DNA of 64,000 nt from Paludibacteraceae bacterium (GCA_031292565.1 JARLGW010000011.1:1-64000); one strand, 5' to 3'. Positions 26,139-35,266 are shown, counted from the stretch's first letter. Notes: generated from the letters alone by a model not told the origin. Numbers and translations: made by a program.

Positions 26139-26459
26139 ATGAGAAAAATCATCATTATTATTGCCATCGTTTTTGCAGTAATCGGTATTGTTTTTACCAT
26201 TCTCCCGATGGGTACGTTGGCTCTTTTGCCAAACCTACTAGCTTTAGTTTTAGCCGTTTTTGCAATATTCTTATCAAAAGGCAGCAAACAGCTTAAAAAA
26301 CTTCCCCTGATAATTATTATCGTTTCCGCTTTGGCCACCCTCACGGTGGTAGGAAAATCGCTGCTGGTAAAAGATGAAGTAGCCCCGGATAAACAATTCG
26401 AGCAAAAGAAAGTACAATCGGAAAAAGAAGATGTAAAAGACCTGGAAGGCTTGCAATAA
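26139..26459 (+). CDS. Small membrane protein, unknown function
   Basis: 106 residues. An N-terminal Ile-rich helix (IIIIIAIVFAVIGIVFTIL), a second helix (LALLPNLLALVLAVFAIFL) and a third (LPLIIIIVSALATLTVVGKS) are followed by a charged tail of about 35 residues (QFEQKKVQSEKEDVKDLEG) likely in the cytoplasm. No family recognised. It is the third gene of the apparent cysE-DUF3108 operon. The next gene, on the opposite strand, ends only 2 bases away, with no clear terminator between them. Confidence 0.65.
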   Translation: MRKIIIIIAIVFAVIGIVFTILPMGTLALLPNLLALVLAVFAIFLSKGSKQLKKLPLIIIIVSALATLTVVGKSLLVKDEVAPDKQFEQKKVQSEKEDVKDLEGLQ

Positions 26460-26461
26460 GC

Positions 26462-27646
26462 TTATTCAGCCAAATTGCACCACGCTAACCATGCCATTAC
26501 GCCAACCGATGTTTTGAATGCCTCCAAATCAAGTTGGAAGGTGGAGGTATGCAACCCTCCGCAGTTAGGATTCGTTGCGCCTCTAATGCCAAATCGGTAG
26601 AACGAACAAGGGTATTGATGCGTAAAGAAACCAAAGTCTTCGCCTGTCATGCGCACCTCCAATTCCTCAATGTGGTCTTTTCCCACCATTTCCGAGGCAA
26701 ACCGGATCGCATCCGCGGTAATTTTAGGGTCGTTGTTCACGGTAGGGTACCCGTCTTGAGCCTCAATTTCGCAGGTACACCCGTAAGCCAAAGCCGTTTC
26801 GGTTGTTATTCTTTTCACGTGTGCTTTACATTCGTCCCTCCATTTTTCATCCATCGTGCGCAGCGTGCCCGATAGCTTCACCTCATCGGGAATCACGTTG
26901 GTGGCACCATCGGCAATAAATTTACCGAACGACAATACCATTGGTGTGAACGGGTAACTTAGCCGAGCCCTGATTTGCTGCAACGAAACCACTATTTGCG
27001 AGGCGGCCAGCACCGTGTCGTTGAACAAATGAGGCAACGCCCCATGTCCGCCCTTGCCCTTCACCGTGATGTGAATTTCGTCAGCCGAAGCCATAATAAT
27101 GCCGGGGCGGAATGCTACCGTACCCACCGGGTAATCTACCGACACATGTTGAGCCAGTATCAAATCCGGTTTATATTCGTCGAACACACCATCCTCCAGC
27201 ATTAATCTAGCTCCACCCGGATGCCTTTCCTCGCCGGGTTGGAATATAAACAACACCGTGCCTTCCAATTCCTCTTTGATAGAGGCTAAAACTTTAGCTG
27301 CACCTAGTAGCGACGATACATGCGCATCATGTCCGCAAGCGTGCATGCAATGTTCGTTTTCCGATTTATAGGGCAAATCCGTTTCTTCCGTTATAGGTAG
27401 GGCATCCATGTCCGCCCGTAAGGCGATGATTTTCTTGTTCGGATTCTTTCCTTTCAGCACACCCAAAATGCCTGTTGTACCGATGTTAGCTCTGAATGGA
27501 ATGCCCATTTCCGTCAGTTGGCGTTGAATAAAAACAGCGGTTTCCGTTTCGTGGAACGAAAGTTCTGGGTGCATGTGTAGCTGCTTGTAAACATCACAAA
27601 CATAAGGAAATATGCTCTCTGCAAGAGTTTCTATTTTATGCTTCAT
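26462..27646 (-). CDS. M20-family amidohydrolase
   Basis: 394 residues, normal for the M20D amidohydrolase/hippurate hydrolase/N-acetyl-L,L-diaminopimelate deacetylase group. The metal-binding motifs are visible: RADMDALPITEETDLPY, CMHACGHDAHVSSLLGAA, FQPGEERHPGGARLML and, near the C terminus, MTGEDFGFF with its conserved acidic residue. The insertion between about residues 185 and 295 is the dimerisation domain (GKGGHGALPH). Members remove acyl groups from amino acids or related conjugates using two divalent metals. Which substrate is used cannot be told from sequence; an N-acyl amino acid or IAA-conjugate type annotation would be a guess. Confidence 0.88.
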   Translation of the reverse strand: MKHKIETLAESIFPYVCDVYKQLHMHPELSFHETETAVFIQRQLTEMGIPFRANIGTTGILGVLKGKNPNKKIIALRADMDALPITEETDLPYKSENEHCMHACGHDAHVSSLLGAAKVLASIKEELEGTVLFIFQPGEERHPGGARLMLEDGVFDEYKPDLILAQHVSVDYPVGTVAFRPGIIMASADEIHITVKGKGGHGALPHLFNDTVLAASQIVVSLQQIRARLSYPFTPMVLSFGKFIADGATNVIPDEVKLSGTLRTMDEKWRDECKAHVKRITTETALAYGCTCEIEAQDGYPTVNNDPKITADAIRFASEMVGKDHIEELEVRMTGEDFGFFTHQYPCSFYRFGIRGATNPNCGGLHTSTFQLDLEAFKTSVGVMAWLAWCNLAE

Positions 27647-27731
27647 TTTTTCTGGATATTTTAAAAAAAAGATAATTCTAAAATGCGTTTTATATATTCA
27701 CCTTAATCATTTAATAAAAGGAAAAACGTTA

Positions 27732-27739
27732 CAAAGATA
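27732..27739 (-). promoter_or_regulatory. -7-like element before the amidohydrolase gene
   Basis: On the minus strand the sequence reads TATCTTTG, an exact TAnnTTTG match, about 85 bases before the start codon. No TTG at the usual spacing was found. Confidence 0.4.
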
Positions 27740-27835
27740 CTGCTTAATAAAATATCGTGTTAAGTGAAACGTTATTTATAAACTGAAGCCTCTAAAGTTT
27801 TTTTTATTTTAGGCTTTCACTTTGATATAAATTTA

Positions 27836-27843
27836 TAAATTTG
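27836..27843 (+). promoter_or_regulatory. -7-like element before the DUF1573 pair
   Basis: TAAATTTG, 47 bases before the first DUF1573 start codon. A TTTG at 27821-27824 is too close (11 bases) for the usual -33 position. Confidence 0.4.
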
Positions 27844-27890
27844 CATTTCTTATCATGTTAAACCAATAAAAATTACAAAAACTATTCGCT

Positions 27891-28280
27891 ATGAAAAGAC
27901 ATTACTTATTGAGCCTGTTATTACTCGTGAGTGTCTTGACAATGGGCCAAAAAACTATTGCCAAATTTAACGAAACAACTCATGATTTTGGAAGTATCCT
28001 TGAGCAAAAAGGCCCTGTAACCTACAAGTTTGAATTTGCCAATGTTGGGAAAACCGATTTGTTGTTGACCAACGTGCAGGCCTCTTGCGGATGTACCACC
28101 CCTAAGTGGAGCAAAAAACCCGTACCTGCTGGTACCAAAGGGTTTATTGAAGTAACCTACAACCCTAAAGATCGCCCAGGCCCGTTCAATAAAACGATTA
28201 CCGTAACCACAAATAGCCAGGACGAAAATAAAATATTACTCTACATTAAAGGCGAAGTAGTGCCTAAACCTAAAAAATAA
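27891..28280 (+). CDS. DUF1573 protein, single domain
   Basis: 129 residues. Signal peptide MKRHYLLSLLLLVSVLTMG, cut around QKTIA. One DUF1573 domain (immunoglobulin-like, ASPM/MSP-related) fills the mature protein: FNETTHDFGSI, YKFEFANVGKTDLLLTNVQA, SCGCTTPKWSKKPVPAG and ITVTTNSQD. The SCGCT.P.W motif is diagnostic of this family. Function unknown; members are abundant periplasmic or surface proteins of Bacteroidetes. It lies 22 bases before a longer paralogue with the same domain, most likely co-transcribed and derived by duplication. Confidence 0.85.
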   Translation: MKRHYLLSLLLLVSVLTMGQKTIAKFNETTHDFGSILEQKGPVTYKFEFANVGKTDLLLTNVQASCGCTTPKWSKKPVPAGTKGFIEVTYNPKDRPGPFNKTITVTTNSQDENKILLYIKGEVVPKPKK

Positions 28281-28302
28281 ATTTAAAGGAATTTCATAAA
28301 TT

Positions 28303-29376
28303 ATGAAGACAAAACTAATATTAAGTGCGATTGTTCTATTGTTGTCAACCGCGTTATTTGCTCAAAAACCGGGTATCCATTTTGCAGAACCAAATTATGA
28401 TTTTGGTACGGTAAAAGAAGAGGACGGAAAAGTATCGCACGTGTTCGAGTTTCTTAATACAGGAACTTCCGATTTGGTTTTAACCAATGTGCAAGCCTCT
28501 TGTGGCTGTACCACCCCACAATGGTCAAGAGAACCCATTGCACCTAAACAAAAAGGTTCTATTACTGTAACCTATAGTGCAGCAGGTCGTCCAGGCCCTT
28601 TTACAAAAACAATTACCGTTACCAGCAATGCCGACAAGCAATTGTTGTCCATTAAAGGTACTGTTACCCCCAAAGGACAAAAGGTAGAAGATGTTTATCC
28701 TATTTTATTCAACGATATACGCTTGAAATTTAAAGCCGTTAAATTCGGTGATGTAAGCAAAGGCGAAACAAGAAAAGAACAACTTCCTATTGCAAACATT
28801 TCCAATAAAGACGTAACCGTTACTATTAGCGGCTTGCCTAAATACATCACAGCCGAAACTAAGACATTAAAAGCCGGCGAAAAAGGAAATGTAGCTCTTA
28901 CCATCGACCCCGACAAAATAAAAGAGTGGGGTAACGTGAAAGCTGACATTACATTAACTACAAGCGGAGAAGTTAAGGATAAGAATTCATCCAAATTAAT
29001 TCTTTCTACACAAGCCAACGTGTATGAAAAATTCACTGACGATCAAATTAAAAATGCTCCCGTGGCTCAATTGGAAAAAGAAGTAAACCTTGGTAAAATT
29101 GCCGTTGGATCAAAACAAAGCGTTAAAGTAGCCATCTCCAACACAGGTAAAAGTCCGTTGTTTATCCGTAGCGTATTTAACGAAGATTCCGAAATACACG
29201 TATCAGCACCTAAAAGCGTTGCCGTAGGAAAATCGGAAACCATTAAAATTAAAGTAGATGCATCTAAACTTGCAGTAGGTACATATACAAAAGTGGTTAA
29301 CATACAATTGAATGACCCGAACAACATTCATAAATTGCTAAAAGTAATTTACACTGTTGAAGCTGCTAAGAAATAA
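28303..29376 (+). CDS. DUF1573 protein, multi-domain
   Basis: 357 residues. Signal peptide MKTKLILSAIVLLLSTALFA, cut before QKPG. The first domain (residues about 22-125) repeats the motif set of the preceding gene: FAEPNYDFGTV, LTNVQASCGCTTPQWSREP, AGRPGPFTKTITVTS. Two further immunoglobulin-like domains follow, at about 135-235 (LKFKAVKFGDVSKGETRKEQ) and about 255-355 (VNLGKIAVGSKQSVKVAISN), without the SCGCT motif. Expected in the periplasm or at the outer membrane; role unknown. It ends before a strong terminator, so the pair appears to be a two-gene operon. Confidence 0.85.
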   Translation: MKTKLILSAIVLLLSTALFAQKPGIHFAEPNYDFGTVKEEDGKVSHVFEFLNTGTSDLVLTNVQASCGCTTPQWSREPIAPKQKGSITVTYSAAGRPGPFTKTITVTSNADKQLLSIKGTVTPKGQKVEDVYPILFNDIRLKFKAVKFGDVSKGETRKEQLPIANISNKDVTVTISGLPKYITAETKTLKAGEKGNVALTIDPDKIKEWGNVKADITLTTSGEVKDKNSSKLILSTQANVYEKFTDDQIKNAPVAQLEKEVNLGKIAVGSKQSVKVAISNTGKSPLFIRSVFNEDSEIHVSAPKSVAVGKSETIKIKVDASKLAVGTYTKVVNIQLNDPNNIHKLLKVIYTVEAAKK

Positions 29377-29394
29377 TTATTCATTCGCATAATT

Positions 29395-29426
29395 AAAAGA
29401 GGATAACTATGGTTATCCTCTTTTTT
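29395..29426 (+). terminator. Terminator of the DUF1573 operon
   Basis: AAAAGAGGATAAC (29395-29407) pairs exactly with GTTATCCTCTTTT (29412-29424), loop TATG, followed by more T. It lies 19 bases after the stop codon. Confidence 0.85.
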
Positions 29427-29440
29427 ATTACCTGTGCATT

Positions 29441-30541
29441 ATGGCTAAAAAGAGCGAACACATCGAGAATGATGAAAAATACAAGGCACTTGCCGTAAAC
29501 AAAGGCATAGCCCAGCCACCCATCATAAACCCATATCGTACTAAACGCATGCAACGCAAGCATTATTCGGTGGACGAATATGTGCAAGGCATCTTGGGCG
29601 GAGATATATCCATTCTAAGTCAGGCCGTAACGTTGATTGAAAGCTCCAGGCACGAACATCAGCTTATTGCCCAGCAGGTGATAGAGCAATGCTTGCCACA
29701 TGCCGGAAATGCCCGGCGAATAGGTATCACCGGGGTGCCCGGTGCAGGCAAAAGCTCATTTATAGAAACCATGGGGATGTATATTACCAACCAAGGCAGT
29801 AAACTTGCCGTGTTGGCTATCGACCCCAGCAGCGAACGCTCAAAAGGCAGCATCCTAGGCGATAAAACCCGCATGGAAGAACTCTCGGTGAACCCCAAAG
29901 CCTTTATACGCCCTTCGCCATCAGCAGGCTCGCTGGGTGGCGTGGCTAGAAAAACCCGTGAAACCATCGTGCTTTGCGAAGCAGCGGGGTTCGACACCAT
30001 CTTTGTAGAAACAGTGGGAGTAGGGCAGTCGGAAATTGCCGTACACTCAATGGTCGATTTCTTTCTGCTCATTCAGTTGGCCGGAACGGGTGACGAATTG
30101 CAGGGCATTAAGCGAGGCATTATGGAAATGGCCGATGGAATTATTATTAATAAAGCCGACGGCAATAACCTGAACAAAGCCAAGTTGGCTCGCGTTCAAT
30201 TTCAAAATGCCTTGCATTTATTTCCCATACCCGATTCAGGCTGGTTTCCGCAAGTATTAACCTGTTCGTCTATCGAAAAAACTGGTATCCCCGAAGTATG
30301 GGATATGGTAGAAGAGTATATCAAGTACACTAAAACGAATAGCTACTTCATGACCAAACGTTCCCGACAAGCCAAGTACTGGATGTATGAAACCATTAAC
30401 GAGACCTTGAAAGAGAATTTCTACAACGACGAAGCCATCCAACACTTATTGGCTGAAAACGAACGCAAAGTGCTGAACAGCGAAATAAGCTCCTTTGTAG
30501 CCGCCAAAAATATGCTCGATTATTATTTTGGGAAAAAATGA
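29441..30541 (+). CDS. meaB: MeaB/ArgK-type P-loop GTPase (methylmalonyl-CoA mutase chaperone)
   Basis: 366 residues, standard for the family. G1/Walker A GVPGAGKSSF near residue 101; the family block AIDPSSERSKGSILGDKTRM; PSPSAGSLGGVARKTRET; the switch/Walker B stretch FVETVGVGQSEI; and NKADGNN as the NKxD guanine-specificity motif. Known role: MeaB loads and protects the adenosylcobalamin cofactor of methylmalonyl-CoA mutase in succinate-propionate metabolism, which many Bacteroidales use. Older annotations call it ArgK, a lysine/arginine/ornithine transport kinase, which is not supported. The mutase genes are not in this window. The start begins 15 bases past the DUF1573 terminator, so its promoter probably lies within or overlaps that short gap or transcription reads through. 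Confidence 0.92.
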   Translation: MAKKSEHIENDEKYKALAVNKGIAQPPIINPYRTKRMQRKHYSVDEYVQGILGGDISILSQAVTLIESSRHEHQLIAQQVIEQCLPHAGNARRIGITGVPGAGKSSFIETMGMYITNQGSKLAVLAIDPSSERSKGSILGDKTRMEELSVNPKAFIRPSPSAGSLGGVARKTRETIVLCEAAGFDTIFVETVGVGQSEIAVHSMVDFFLLIQLAGTGDELQGIKRGIMEMADGIIINKADGNNLNKAKLARVQFQNALHLFPIPDSGWFPQVLTCSSIEKTGIPEVWDMVEEYIKYTKTNSYFMTKRSRQAKYWMYETINETLKENFYNDEAIQHLLAENERKVLNSEISSFVAAKNMLDYYFGKK

Positions 30542-30545
30542 TGTC

Positions 30546-30593
30546 AACGGATTAAAATCCATTGCTACAAGATAAACCGTCCCTATGGGACTT
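30546..30593 (+). repeat. Two-hairpin intergenic element, copy 1
   Basis: 48 bases holding GGATT/AATCC and GTCCC-TAT-GGGAC hairpins joined by TGCTACAA. The reverse complement of 31361-31408 aligns without gaps (34 of 48 identical), and pairing is kept. The surrounding 30542-30885 has no convincing gene. Confidence 0.6.
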
Positions 30594-30686
30594 CGTTTGC
30601 TTTTGCAATCTGCTAAAAATCAATCTTTTTGTAAACCTGAAAGGTTGATATTATTATAGAACATTCAATGAATTATGTATTTAGAA

Positions 30687-30734
30687 CCCCGTAAGGTGGT
30701 GATATTATAATGTCATCCCTCACGGGGCTTTTTT
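30687..30734 (+). terminator. Terminator-like hairpin in the meaB downstream region
   Basis: CCCCGT (30687-30692) pairs with ACGGGG (30722-30727), with partial inner pairing, followed by CTTTTTT. It may be a terminator or another short intergenic repeat unit. Confidence 0.5.
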
Positions 30735-30829
30735 CAATTACCAAGGTGCTTTTCTATAATAATGTCAATCCTTTGGATTTTTAATGCGAAATTTAAAATA
30801 GTTTTCTAGTGTGAAATTGTAAAATATAA

Positions 30830-30837
30830 TATCTTTG
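30830..30837 (+). promoter_or_regulatory. -7-like element before a small membrane protein gene
   Basis: TATCTTTG matches TAnnTTTG, 48 bases before the start at 30886. The nearest TTG, at 30817-30819, is too close for a standard -33. Confidence 0.45.
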
Positions 30838-30885
30838 CAGGAGACTAAGCATATCTTTGTCTTGTAGTTATATTTTTACAGAGTT

Positions 30886-31311
30886 ATGGTTAGAGGTAAG
30901 CATCGTTGCAAAATAAATACATATAATATGATTGAAGAGACTGAACACCAACAAGCACAAAGACTTCTTCAAAAGGCCTTAGATTTAGACAATATTACGG
31001 ATCCAGCAGAATTGAAAATTGCAATAAACAATAAATTAAGGGGATTAAATAAAATTGATGAAATTGCCTTGAAAATGAAATTAGGACAATTACAACAGGA
31101 AGAAAAGGCTGGCCTTGGATTCCAAAAGCGGAAATATTATTACTATGTTATCATTTTCCTAATAGCCCTTAGCTTTTCGGTTCTATCACTATGGCTTTTA
31201 TTCACATTTAACTTAATTTTACTTTGGGAAATTATTCTTTGGCCTTTTTGTATCATAAATGCATTATTATCATTTAGAACCTTATATAAAATAATGAGTC
31301 ACAAATTTTAA
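30886..31311 (+). CDS. Small two-helix membrane protein, unknown function
   Basis: 141 residues from ATG 30886; an in-frame ATG at 30928 (MIEETEHQQAQ) gives 127 residues and looks more natural as a start because the first 14 residues are basic and unlike the rest. Residues about 20-80 form a charged helical region (LQKALDLDNITDPAELKIAI), followed by two hydrophobic helices at about residues 87-110 and 111-131. No family recognised. It lies alone between two copies of a hairpin element. Confidence 0.6.
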   Translation: MVRGKHRCKINTYNMIEETEHQQAQRLLQKALDLDNITDPAELKIAINNKLRGLNKIDEIALKMKLGQLQQEEKAGLGFQKRKYYYYVIIFLIALSFSVLSLWLLFTFNLILLWEIILWPFCIINALLSFRTLYKIMSHKF

Positions 31312-31360
31312 ATTTTTATAGTTAATTTAAAAGATTTCTTGTTTTCTGTTTTGCCTTTTT

Positions 31361-31408
31361 AAGAGCCGTAGGCTCGACCTATATTGTAGCACCGGATTGA
31401 AATCCGGT
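31361..31408 (-). repeat. Two-hairpin intergenic element, copy 2
   Basis: Contains GAGCC-GTA/TAG-GGCTC and ACCGGATT-GA-AATCCGGT hairpins; its reverse complement matches 30546-30593 with covarying stems. Placed between convergent genes, it could end transcription from either side. Confidence 0.6.
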
Positions 31409-31426
31409 ATAAAAATATTCCAACGG

Positions 31427-32149
31427 TTATTGACGTATCAACTTATCCCAATGGTCGTGTAAATCCTTCATGTTGCCAAATACGAGGTTGGCTCCGGCTT
31501 GGTGCAGTACTTCATCTTCCAGGATGCCCGTGTTTACGGCAATGGTAAAGATGCCTGCCGCTACACCTGCTTGTACGCCAAGAGGTGCGTTTTCTATTAC
31601 CACTGCTTCCCACGGTTTTACATTTGCTTTTTGTAGAGCCATTAGGTAGGGCTCCGGGTTGGGCTTGCCGTGTTTTACATCGTAAGCGGTTACCATGCGT
31701 TGGCGGTTAAAGATGCCGGGGTAAAATTGTTCCACCCGATCCAATAAGGTTTTTTCACCCGAACCAGTTACCACCAGCCTATCAATATTTTCCGCTTTAA
31801 TTTTCTTTGTTAGCTCGTACGTGTAGGGTATCGGCATTGACTCGCCAAATGACAGGAAGTGTTCGCTTTTCTGTTTGTAGATGTGTTGCTTTTCCTCCTC
31901 CGTGCTATGCCGGCCGAATACTTTCACAAATTCGTTGTCGATGGTGGAAGCCCCTGTGCGTCCCTCGTTAAGGTAACCCTGATACTCGGTAAAATGCAGC
32001 CCGGCACCGTTCATGGCGATTACCCAGGCTTTGGCATGTGCCGGCATGGTGTCGAACAGCACGCCGTCCATATCGAAGAAAACGGCTTTTATATTTAATG
32101 CAGGATAGTGATGCTGATTTAAAAATGATTGAATGGCAGTTGAAAACAT
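31427..32149 (-). CDS. HAD-family phosphatase, beta-phosphoglucomutase-like
   Basis: 240 residues. The HAD motifs are in order: motif I VFFDMDGVLFDTMPAHAKAW near residue 24 with the nucleophile DxD; motif II VVTGSGE near residue 127; the motif III Lys in KHGKPNPEPYL; and motif IV VVIENAPLGVQAG. The helical cap between motifs I and II puts it in the C1-cap group with beta-phosphoglucomutases and sugar phosphatases. The substrate is probably a sugar phosphate but cannot be specified. Twelve bases separate its start from the stop of the pentapeptide-repeat gene on the same strand, suggesting co-transcription. Confidence 0.85.
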   Translation of the reverse strand: MFSTAIQSFLNQHHYPALNIKAVFFDMDGVLFDTMPAHAKAWVIAMNGAGLHFTEYQGYLNEGRTGASTIDNEFVKVFGRHSTEEEKQHIYKQKSEHFLSFGESMPIPYTYELTKKIKAENIDRLVVTGSGEKTLLDRVEQFYPGIFNRQRMVTAYDVKHGKPNPEPYLMALQKANVKPWEAVVIENAPLGVQAGVAAGIFTIAVNTGILEDEVLHQAGANLVFGNMKDLHDHWDKLIRQ

Positions 32150-32161
32150 GATGTATTGCGG

Positions 32162-32749
32162 TTATTCTATTTCTATATCGTATTGTTGAAGCAACCCCCA
32201 TAAGCCGTTGGTAGAGAACTTAGTTTTTTTTAGCTTGTTTTCAGCGGGGTTTAGGGTGTAATTGTAGGCCGTACGGAAATCGGTTTTCTCCAAGTTGGTG
32301 TGCGAGAAGATAGCCTGTTCCATGTTGCAGTTTTGAAATACGGCTTCCGACAAATCCACGTTGCTGAAATCGGTTTCTTTCAGGCTGCAATCCGTGAACT
32401 TGGTTTTCTTCATTTTCTTTTTAAAAAACGACGAATAGTCCAGTTGCGACCCCTTGAAGCTTACAGAGAAAAGAAAATCGCTGCATGGCTGAAAATCGAC
32501 CCCGGTCATCTTACAATCGATAAACTCGCACGTTTTTAAGCCCGTGTTTGGCAGCTTGGCCAACGAGAAGTTACATGCCTCGAAATGACAGTCGATAAAA
32601 TCAAGGTTGGATAACGTGCACTGTGAAAAACTGCAACCCGTGAATTTACAGTTTTCAAATTCCCTATCCGGCAATGGTTCGAGGTTAAAGTCGATATTCT
32701 TGTATTCCTGTTGGTACATCTGTATTTTATCAGTGGTTTTTGCGAACAA
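32162..32749 (-). CDS. Pentapeptide-repeat protein
   Basis: 195 residues, or 185 if translation starts at the in-frame ATG at 32719 (MYQQEYKNIDF), which fits relatives better. From about residue 28 the protein is a string of five-residue repeats with a central Leu/Phe (FENCKFTGCSFSQCTLSN; LDFIDCHFEACNF; ETDFSNVDLSEAVFQNC), forming a right-handed quadrilateral beta-helix. A short non-repeat segment at about 90-105 divides the coils, and the tail YNYTLNPAENKLKK...YDIEI is typical of the Qnr/McbG-like cytosolic group. Some members protect DNA gyrase from quinolones, but that cannot be concluded here without comparison. Confidence 0.85.
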   Translation of the reverse strand: MFAKTTDKIQMYQQEYKNIDFNLEPLPDREFENCKFTGCSFSQCTLSNLDFIDCHFEACNFSLAKLPNTGLKTCEFIDCKMTGVDFQPCSDFLFSVSFKGSQLDYSSFFKKKMKKTKFTDCSLKETDFSNVDLSEAVFQNCNMEQAIFSHTNLEKTDFRTAYNYTLNPAENKLKKTKFSTNGLWGLLQQYDIEIE

Positions 32750-32765
32750 AAAGTTATGTAAGAAA

Positions 32766-32791
32766 AAAAGGATACGTTACCGTATCCTTTT
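32766..32791 (-). terminator. Terminator of the gpsA-pgi transcript
   Basis: AAAAGGATACG (32766-32776) and CGTATCCTTTT (32781-32791) form an 11-bp stem with a 4-base loop; on the minus strand it is followed by a T run. It lies 11 bases past the pgi stop. Confidence 0.85.
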
Positions 32792-32801
32792 CGAAAAATA
32801 T

Positions 32802-34148
32802 TTATGATAAACGTTTCTTTATTTCTTTCGAGGCCTCTTCATATCCCGGCTTTTCAAGCAAGGCAAACATATTCTTTTTGTAGGCTTCCACTCCCGGTTG
32901 GTCGAATGGGTTAACGCCTAGTAGATAACCGCTGATGCCGCACGCTTTTTCAAAGAAGTACATTAATTGCCCCAAGTAAAATTCGTCCAGTTTAGGTATT
33001 TCTACTCGTATGTTAGGCACGTTGCCATCCACGTGAGCCAGTTGCGTGCCCAGTTCGGCCATCTTGTTTACCTCATCTACCCGTTTGCCGGATAGGAAGT
33101 TCAAGCCGTCTAGGTTCTCATTATCTGTGGGGATAACCACTTTTTCGTTTGGTTCGGCTATGGATATTACGGTTTCGTAAATGATGCGTTCGCCTTCCTG
33201 TATCCATTGCCCCATGCTGTGCAAGTCGGTAGTGAAGTCAACCGAAACAGGATAAATTCCCTTGTTCTCTTTGCCTTCGCTTTCGCCGTAGAGTTGCTTC
33301 CACCATTCGGCAAAGTAATGCAACTTAGGATGGAAGTTTACCAGAATTTCTATTTTTTTACCTTGTTTGTAAAGCTCGTTGCGGGTAGCGGCATAGATGG
33401 CTGCCGGGTTTTCGGCAAACGGAACATCCAACGCGCAAACTTTTTCCATGCTAGCTGCTCCGGCTACAAGCTGGCGGATGTTGAATCCGGCCACGGCGAT
33501 AGGCAGCAAGCCCACGGGAGTGAGCACGGAGAAGCGTCCGCCCACGTTGTCGGGGATCACAAATGTTTTATAGCCTTCCTGTGTGGCCAAGGTGCGAAGG
33601 GCTCCTTTGCTGGCATCGGTTATGGCTACAATGCGTTGGCGGGCTTCGTCTTTACCTGCCTGTTTTTCCAGTTGGGTTTTTAGCAGACGGAATGCCAACG
33701 CGGTTTCGGTAGTTGTGCCCGATTTGGAAATATTGATAATGCCGAAATGCTTTGTTTTAAGGAACTCCGAAAGTTCGGCCAGGTAATCTTCGCTGATGCT
33801 GTTTCCGGCGAAAAGAATTGCCGGATTTTTGCGTTCCGTTTGCAACCAGTTGAAGCTGCTTGAGAAAGCTTCTATTACCGAGCGTGCACCCAAGTAGCTG
33901 CCTCCGATACCGGCTACAACAATTACTTCACATTTTTCGCGCAGCAGCTTGGCCGTGGTTTCGAGTTCGGTAAATTCTGCATCCGAAATGGAAGAGGGTA
34001 GGTGTAGCCAACCCAAAAAGTCACTGCCCTTGCCTGTGCCTTTTTCAAGAGCGGAGGCGCATTCTTTTACTTTTTCTTCATACCCGTAGATGGTTTCTTT
34101 GGAGATAAAACCAAATACCTTGTTGATGGATAACGAAATATTTTTCAT
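32802..34148 (-). CDS. pgi: Glucose-6-phosphate isomerase
   Basis: 448 residues, the length of the shorter bacterial/archaeal-type isomerases rather than the 550-residue E. coli form. Sugar-phosphate-binding and catalytic regions are visible: [50 protein letters not shown] with the conserved Gly-Gly-Arg-Phe-Ser, and [15 protein letters not shown] at the C terminus with the base Lys. It interconverts glucose 6-phosphate and fructose 6-phosphate in glycolysis. It is 50 bases downstream of gpsA on the same strand and shares its promoter, with a terminator after the stop. Confidence 0.95.
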   Translation of the reverse strand: MKNISLSINKVFGFISKETIYGYEEKVKECASALEKGTGKGSDFLGWLHLPSSISDAEFTELETTAKLLREKCEVIVVAGIGGSYLGARSVIEAFSSSFNWLQTERKNPAILFAGNSISEDYLAELSEFLKTKHFGIINISKSGTTTETALAFRLLKTQLEKQAGKDEARQRIVAITDASKGALRTLATQEGYKTFVIPDNVGGRFSVLTPVGLLPIAVAGFNIRQLVAGAASMEKVCALDVPFAENPAAIYAATRNELYKQGKKIEILVNFHPKLHYFAEWWKQLYGESEGKENKGIYPVSVDFTTDLHSMGQWIQEGERIIYETVISIAEPNEKVVIPTDNENLDGLNFLSGKRVDEVNKMAELGTQLAHVDGNVPNIRVEIPKLDEFYLGQLMYFFEKACGISGYLLGVNPFDQPGVEAYKKNMFALLEKPGYEEASKEIKKRLS

Positions 34149-34198
34149 ACCTAAAATTAATTTGGTGATGGTTATAGCTTTCTCAAAAAAAAAGTGTG

Positions 34199-35194
34199 TT
34201 ATCTAAGCTTTTCCGTTAGTTCCCGAATTTCGATGGTTGGCGAAATGCGGTTGTATAGGATATTATAAACAGCATCCACTATCGGAAGGTTCACGTGATA
34301 TTTATCATTTATTTCGCGAATACACTTGGTGCCGTAATATCCTTCGGCAATCATTTCCATTTCCATCTTGGCCGTTTTTACAGAATATCCTTTACCAATC
34401 ATGGTTCCAAACAGGCGGTTACGGCTGAATTTGGAATAGCAGGTTACCATTAAATCGCCCAGGTAGGCTGATTCGTTTATATTGCGTGGCATAGGGTACA
34501 CGGCGTTGCAAAAACGGTTGATTTCCTGAATGGCGTTGGATACGAGTACGGCCTGAAAATTGTCGCCATATTTTAGCCCGTGGCAAATACCGGCACAAAT
34601 GGCCACGATGTTTTTCATCACGGAGGAGAATTCAATTCCATTCACATCATCCGTGGTGTTTATTTGCACAAAGTGGGAGGAGAAAGTTTGCACCAATGCT
34701 TTATATTTGTCGCGATCTTTGCATGCAAAGGTTAGATACGACAAGCGTTCCAACGCTACTTCTTCGGCATGACATGGGCCTGAAAGCACGGCAATGTTGT
34801 TTTCGGGAACGCCGTATATTTCGTGGAAGAAATCGGACATAATCATGTTCTCGTCCGGCACAATGCCTTTGATGGCCGAAATAATAAATTTATCCGAAAG
34901 CGGAAGTTTTAATTTCCGCAGATGGCTTTTCAAGAAAGGTGAAGGAGTAGCAAATATAAGGGTATCGGCTTCTTCTACGGCTTCGTTAATTTTATAGGTA
35001 AAATGGATTCGGCTAACGTCAAATTTAATGTCTGAAAGGTAAGAAGGGTTTCTGCCATGGGCTTTGAAATCCTCAATTTGTTCAGGCCTACGCATATACC
35101 AAATAATGTTGTCGTTGTTTACCAACAAAATTTTAGCAATTGCAGTAGCCCAACTGCCTCCACCCATAATTGCAATTTTACCGGGAAAATTCAT
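34199..35194 (-). CDS. gpsA: Glycerol-3-phosphate dehydrogenase [NAD(P)+]
   Basis: 331 residues, typical. Rossmann motif [13 protein letters not shown] at residues about 11-23, SAIKGI before residue 110 and [11 protein letters not shown] around residue 140; the catalytic region [21 protein letters not shown] contains the conserved Lys; the C-terminal part [20 protein letters not shown] is the substrate-binding signature. Reaction: dihydroxyacetone phosphate reduction to sn-glycerol 3-phosphate, the backbone for phospholipids. It is transcribed with pgi from a good Bacteroidetes promoter at 35237-35266. Confidence 0.95.
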   Translation of the reverse strand: MNFPGKIAIMGGGSWATAIAKILLVNNDNIIWYMRRPEQIEDFKAHGRNPSYLSDIKFDVSRIHFTYKINEAVEEADTLIFATPSPFLKSHLRKLKLPLSDKFIISAIKGIVPDENMIMSDFFHEIYGVPENNIAVLSGPCHAEEVALERLSYLTFACKDRDKYKALVQTFSSHFVQINTTDDVNGIEFSSVMKNIVAICAGICHGLKYGDNFQAVLVSNAIQEINRFCNAVYPMPRNINESAYLGDLMVTCYSKFSRNRLFGTMIGKGYSVKTAKMEMEMIAEGYYGTKCIREINDKYHVNLPIVDAVYNILYNRISPTIEIRELTEKLR

Positions 35195-35236
35195 AGTTTT
35201 TATAATATTTTTGGTAGTATTTTTACATCGAAACTA

Positions 35237-35266
35237 CAAATGTATAAAAATTATATGTTTAGTCAA
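35237..35266 (-). promoter_or_regulatory. Promoter of gpsA-pgi
   Basis: On the minus strand: TTG (35266-35264), 19-base spacer, TACATTTG (35244-35237), a full match to the Bacteroidetes form, about 43 bases before the gpsA start. Confidence 0.7.

Noticed and set aside
31427-34148. Sugar-phosphate operon joining HAD phosphatase, pentapeptide gene and pgi
   Set aside because: A strong terminator at 32766-32791 separates pgi from the next genes.
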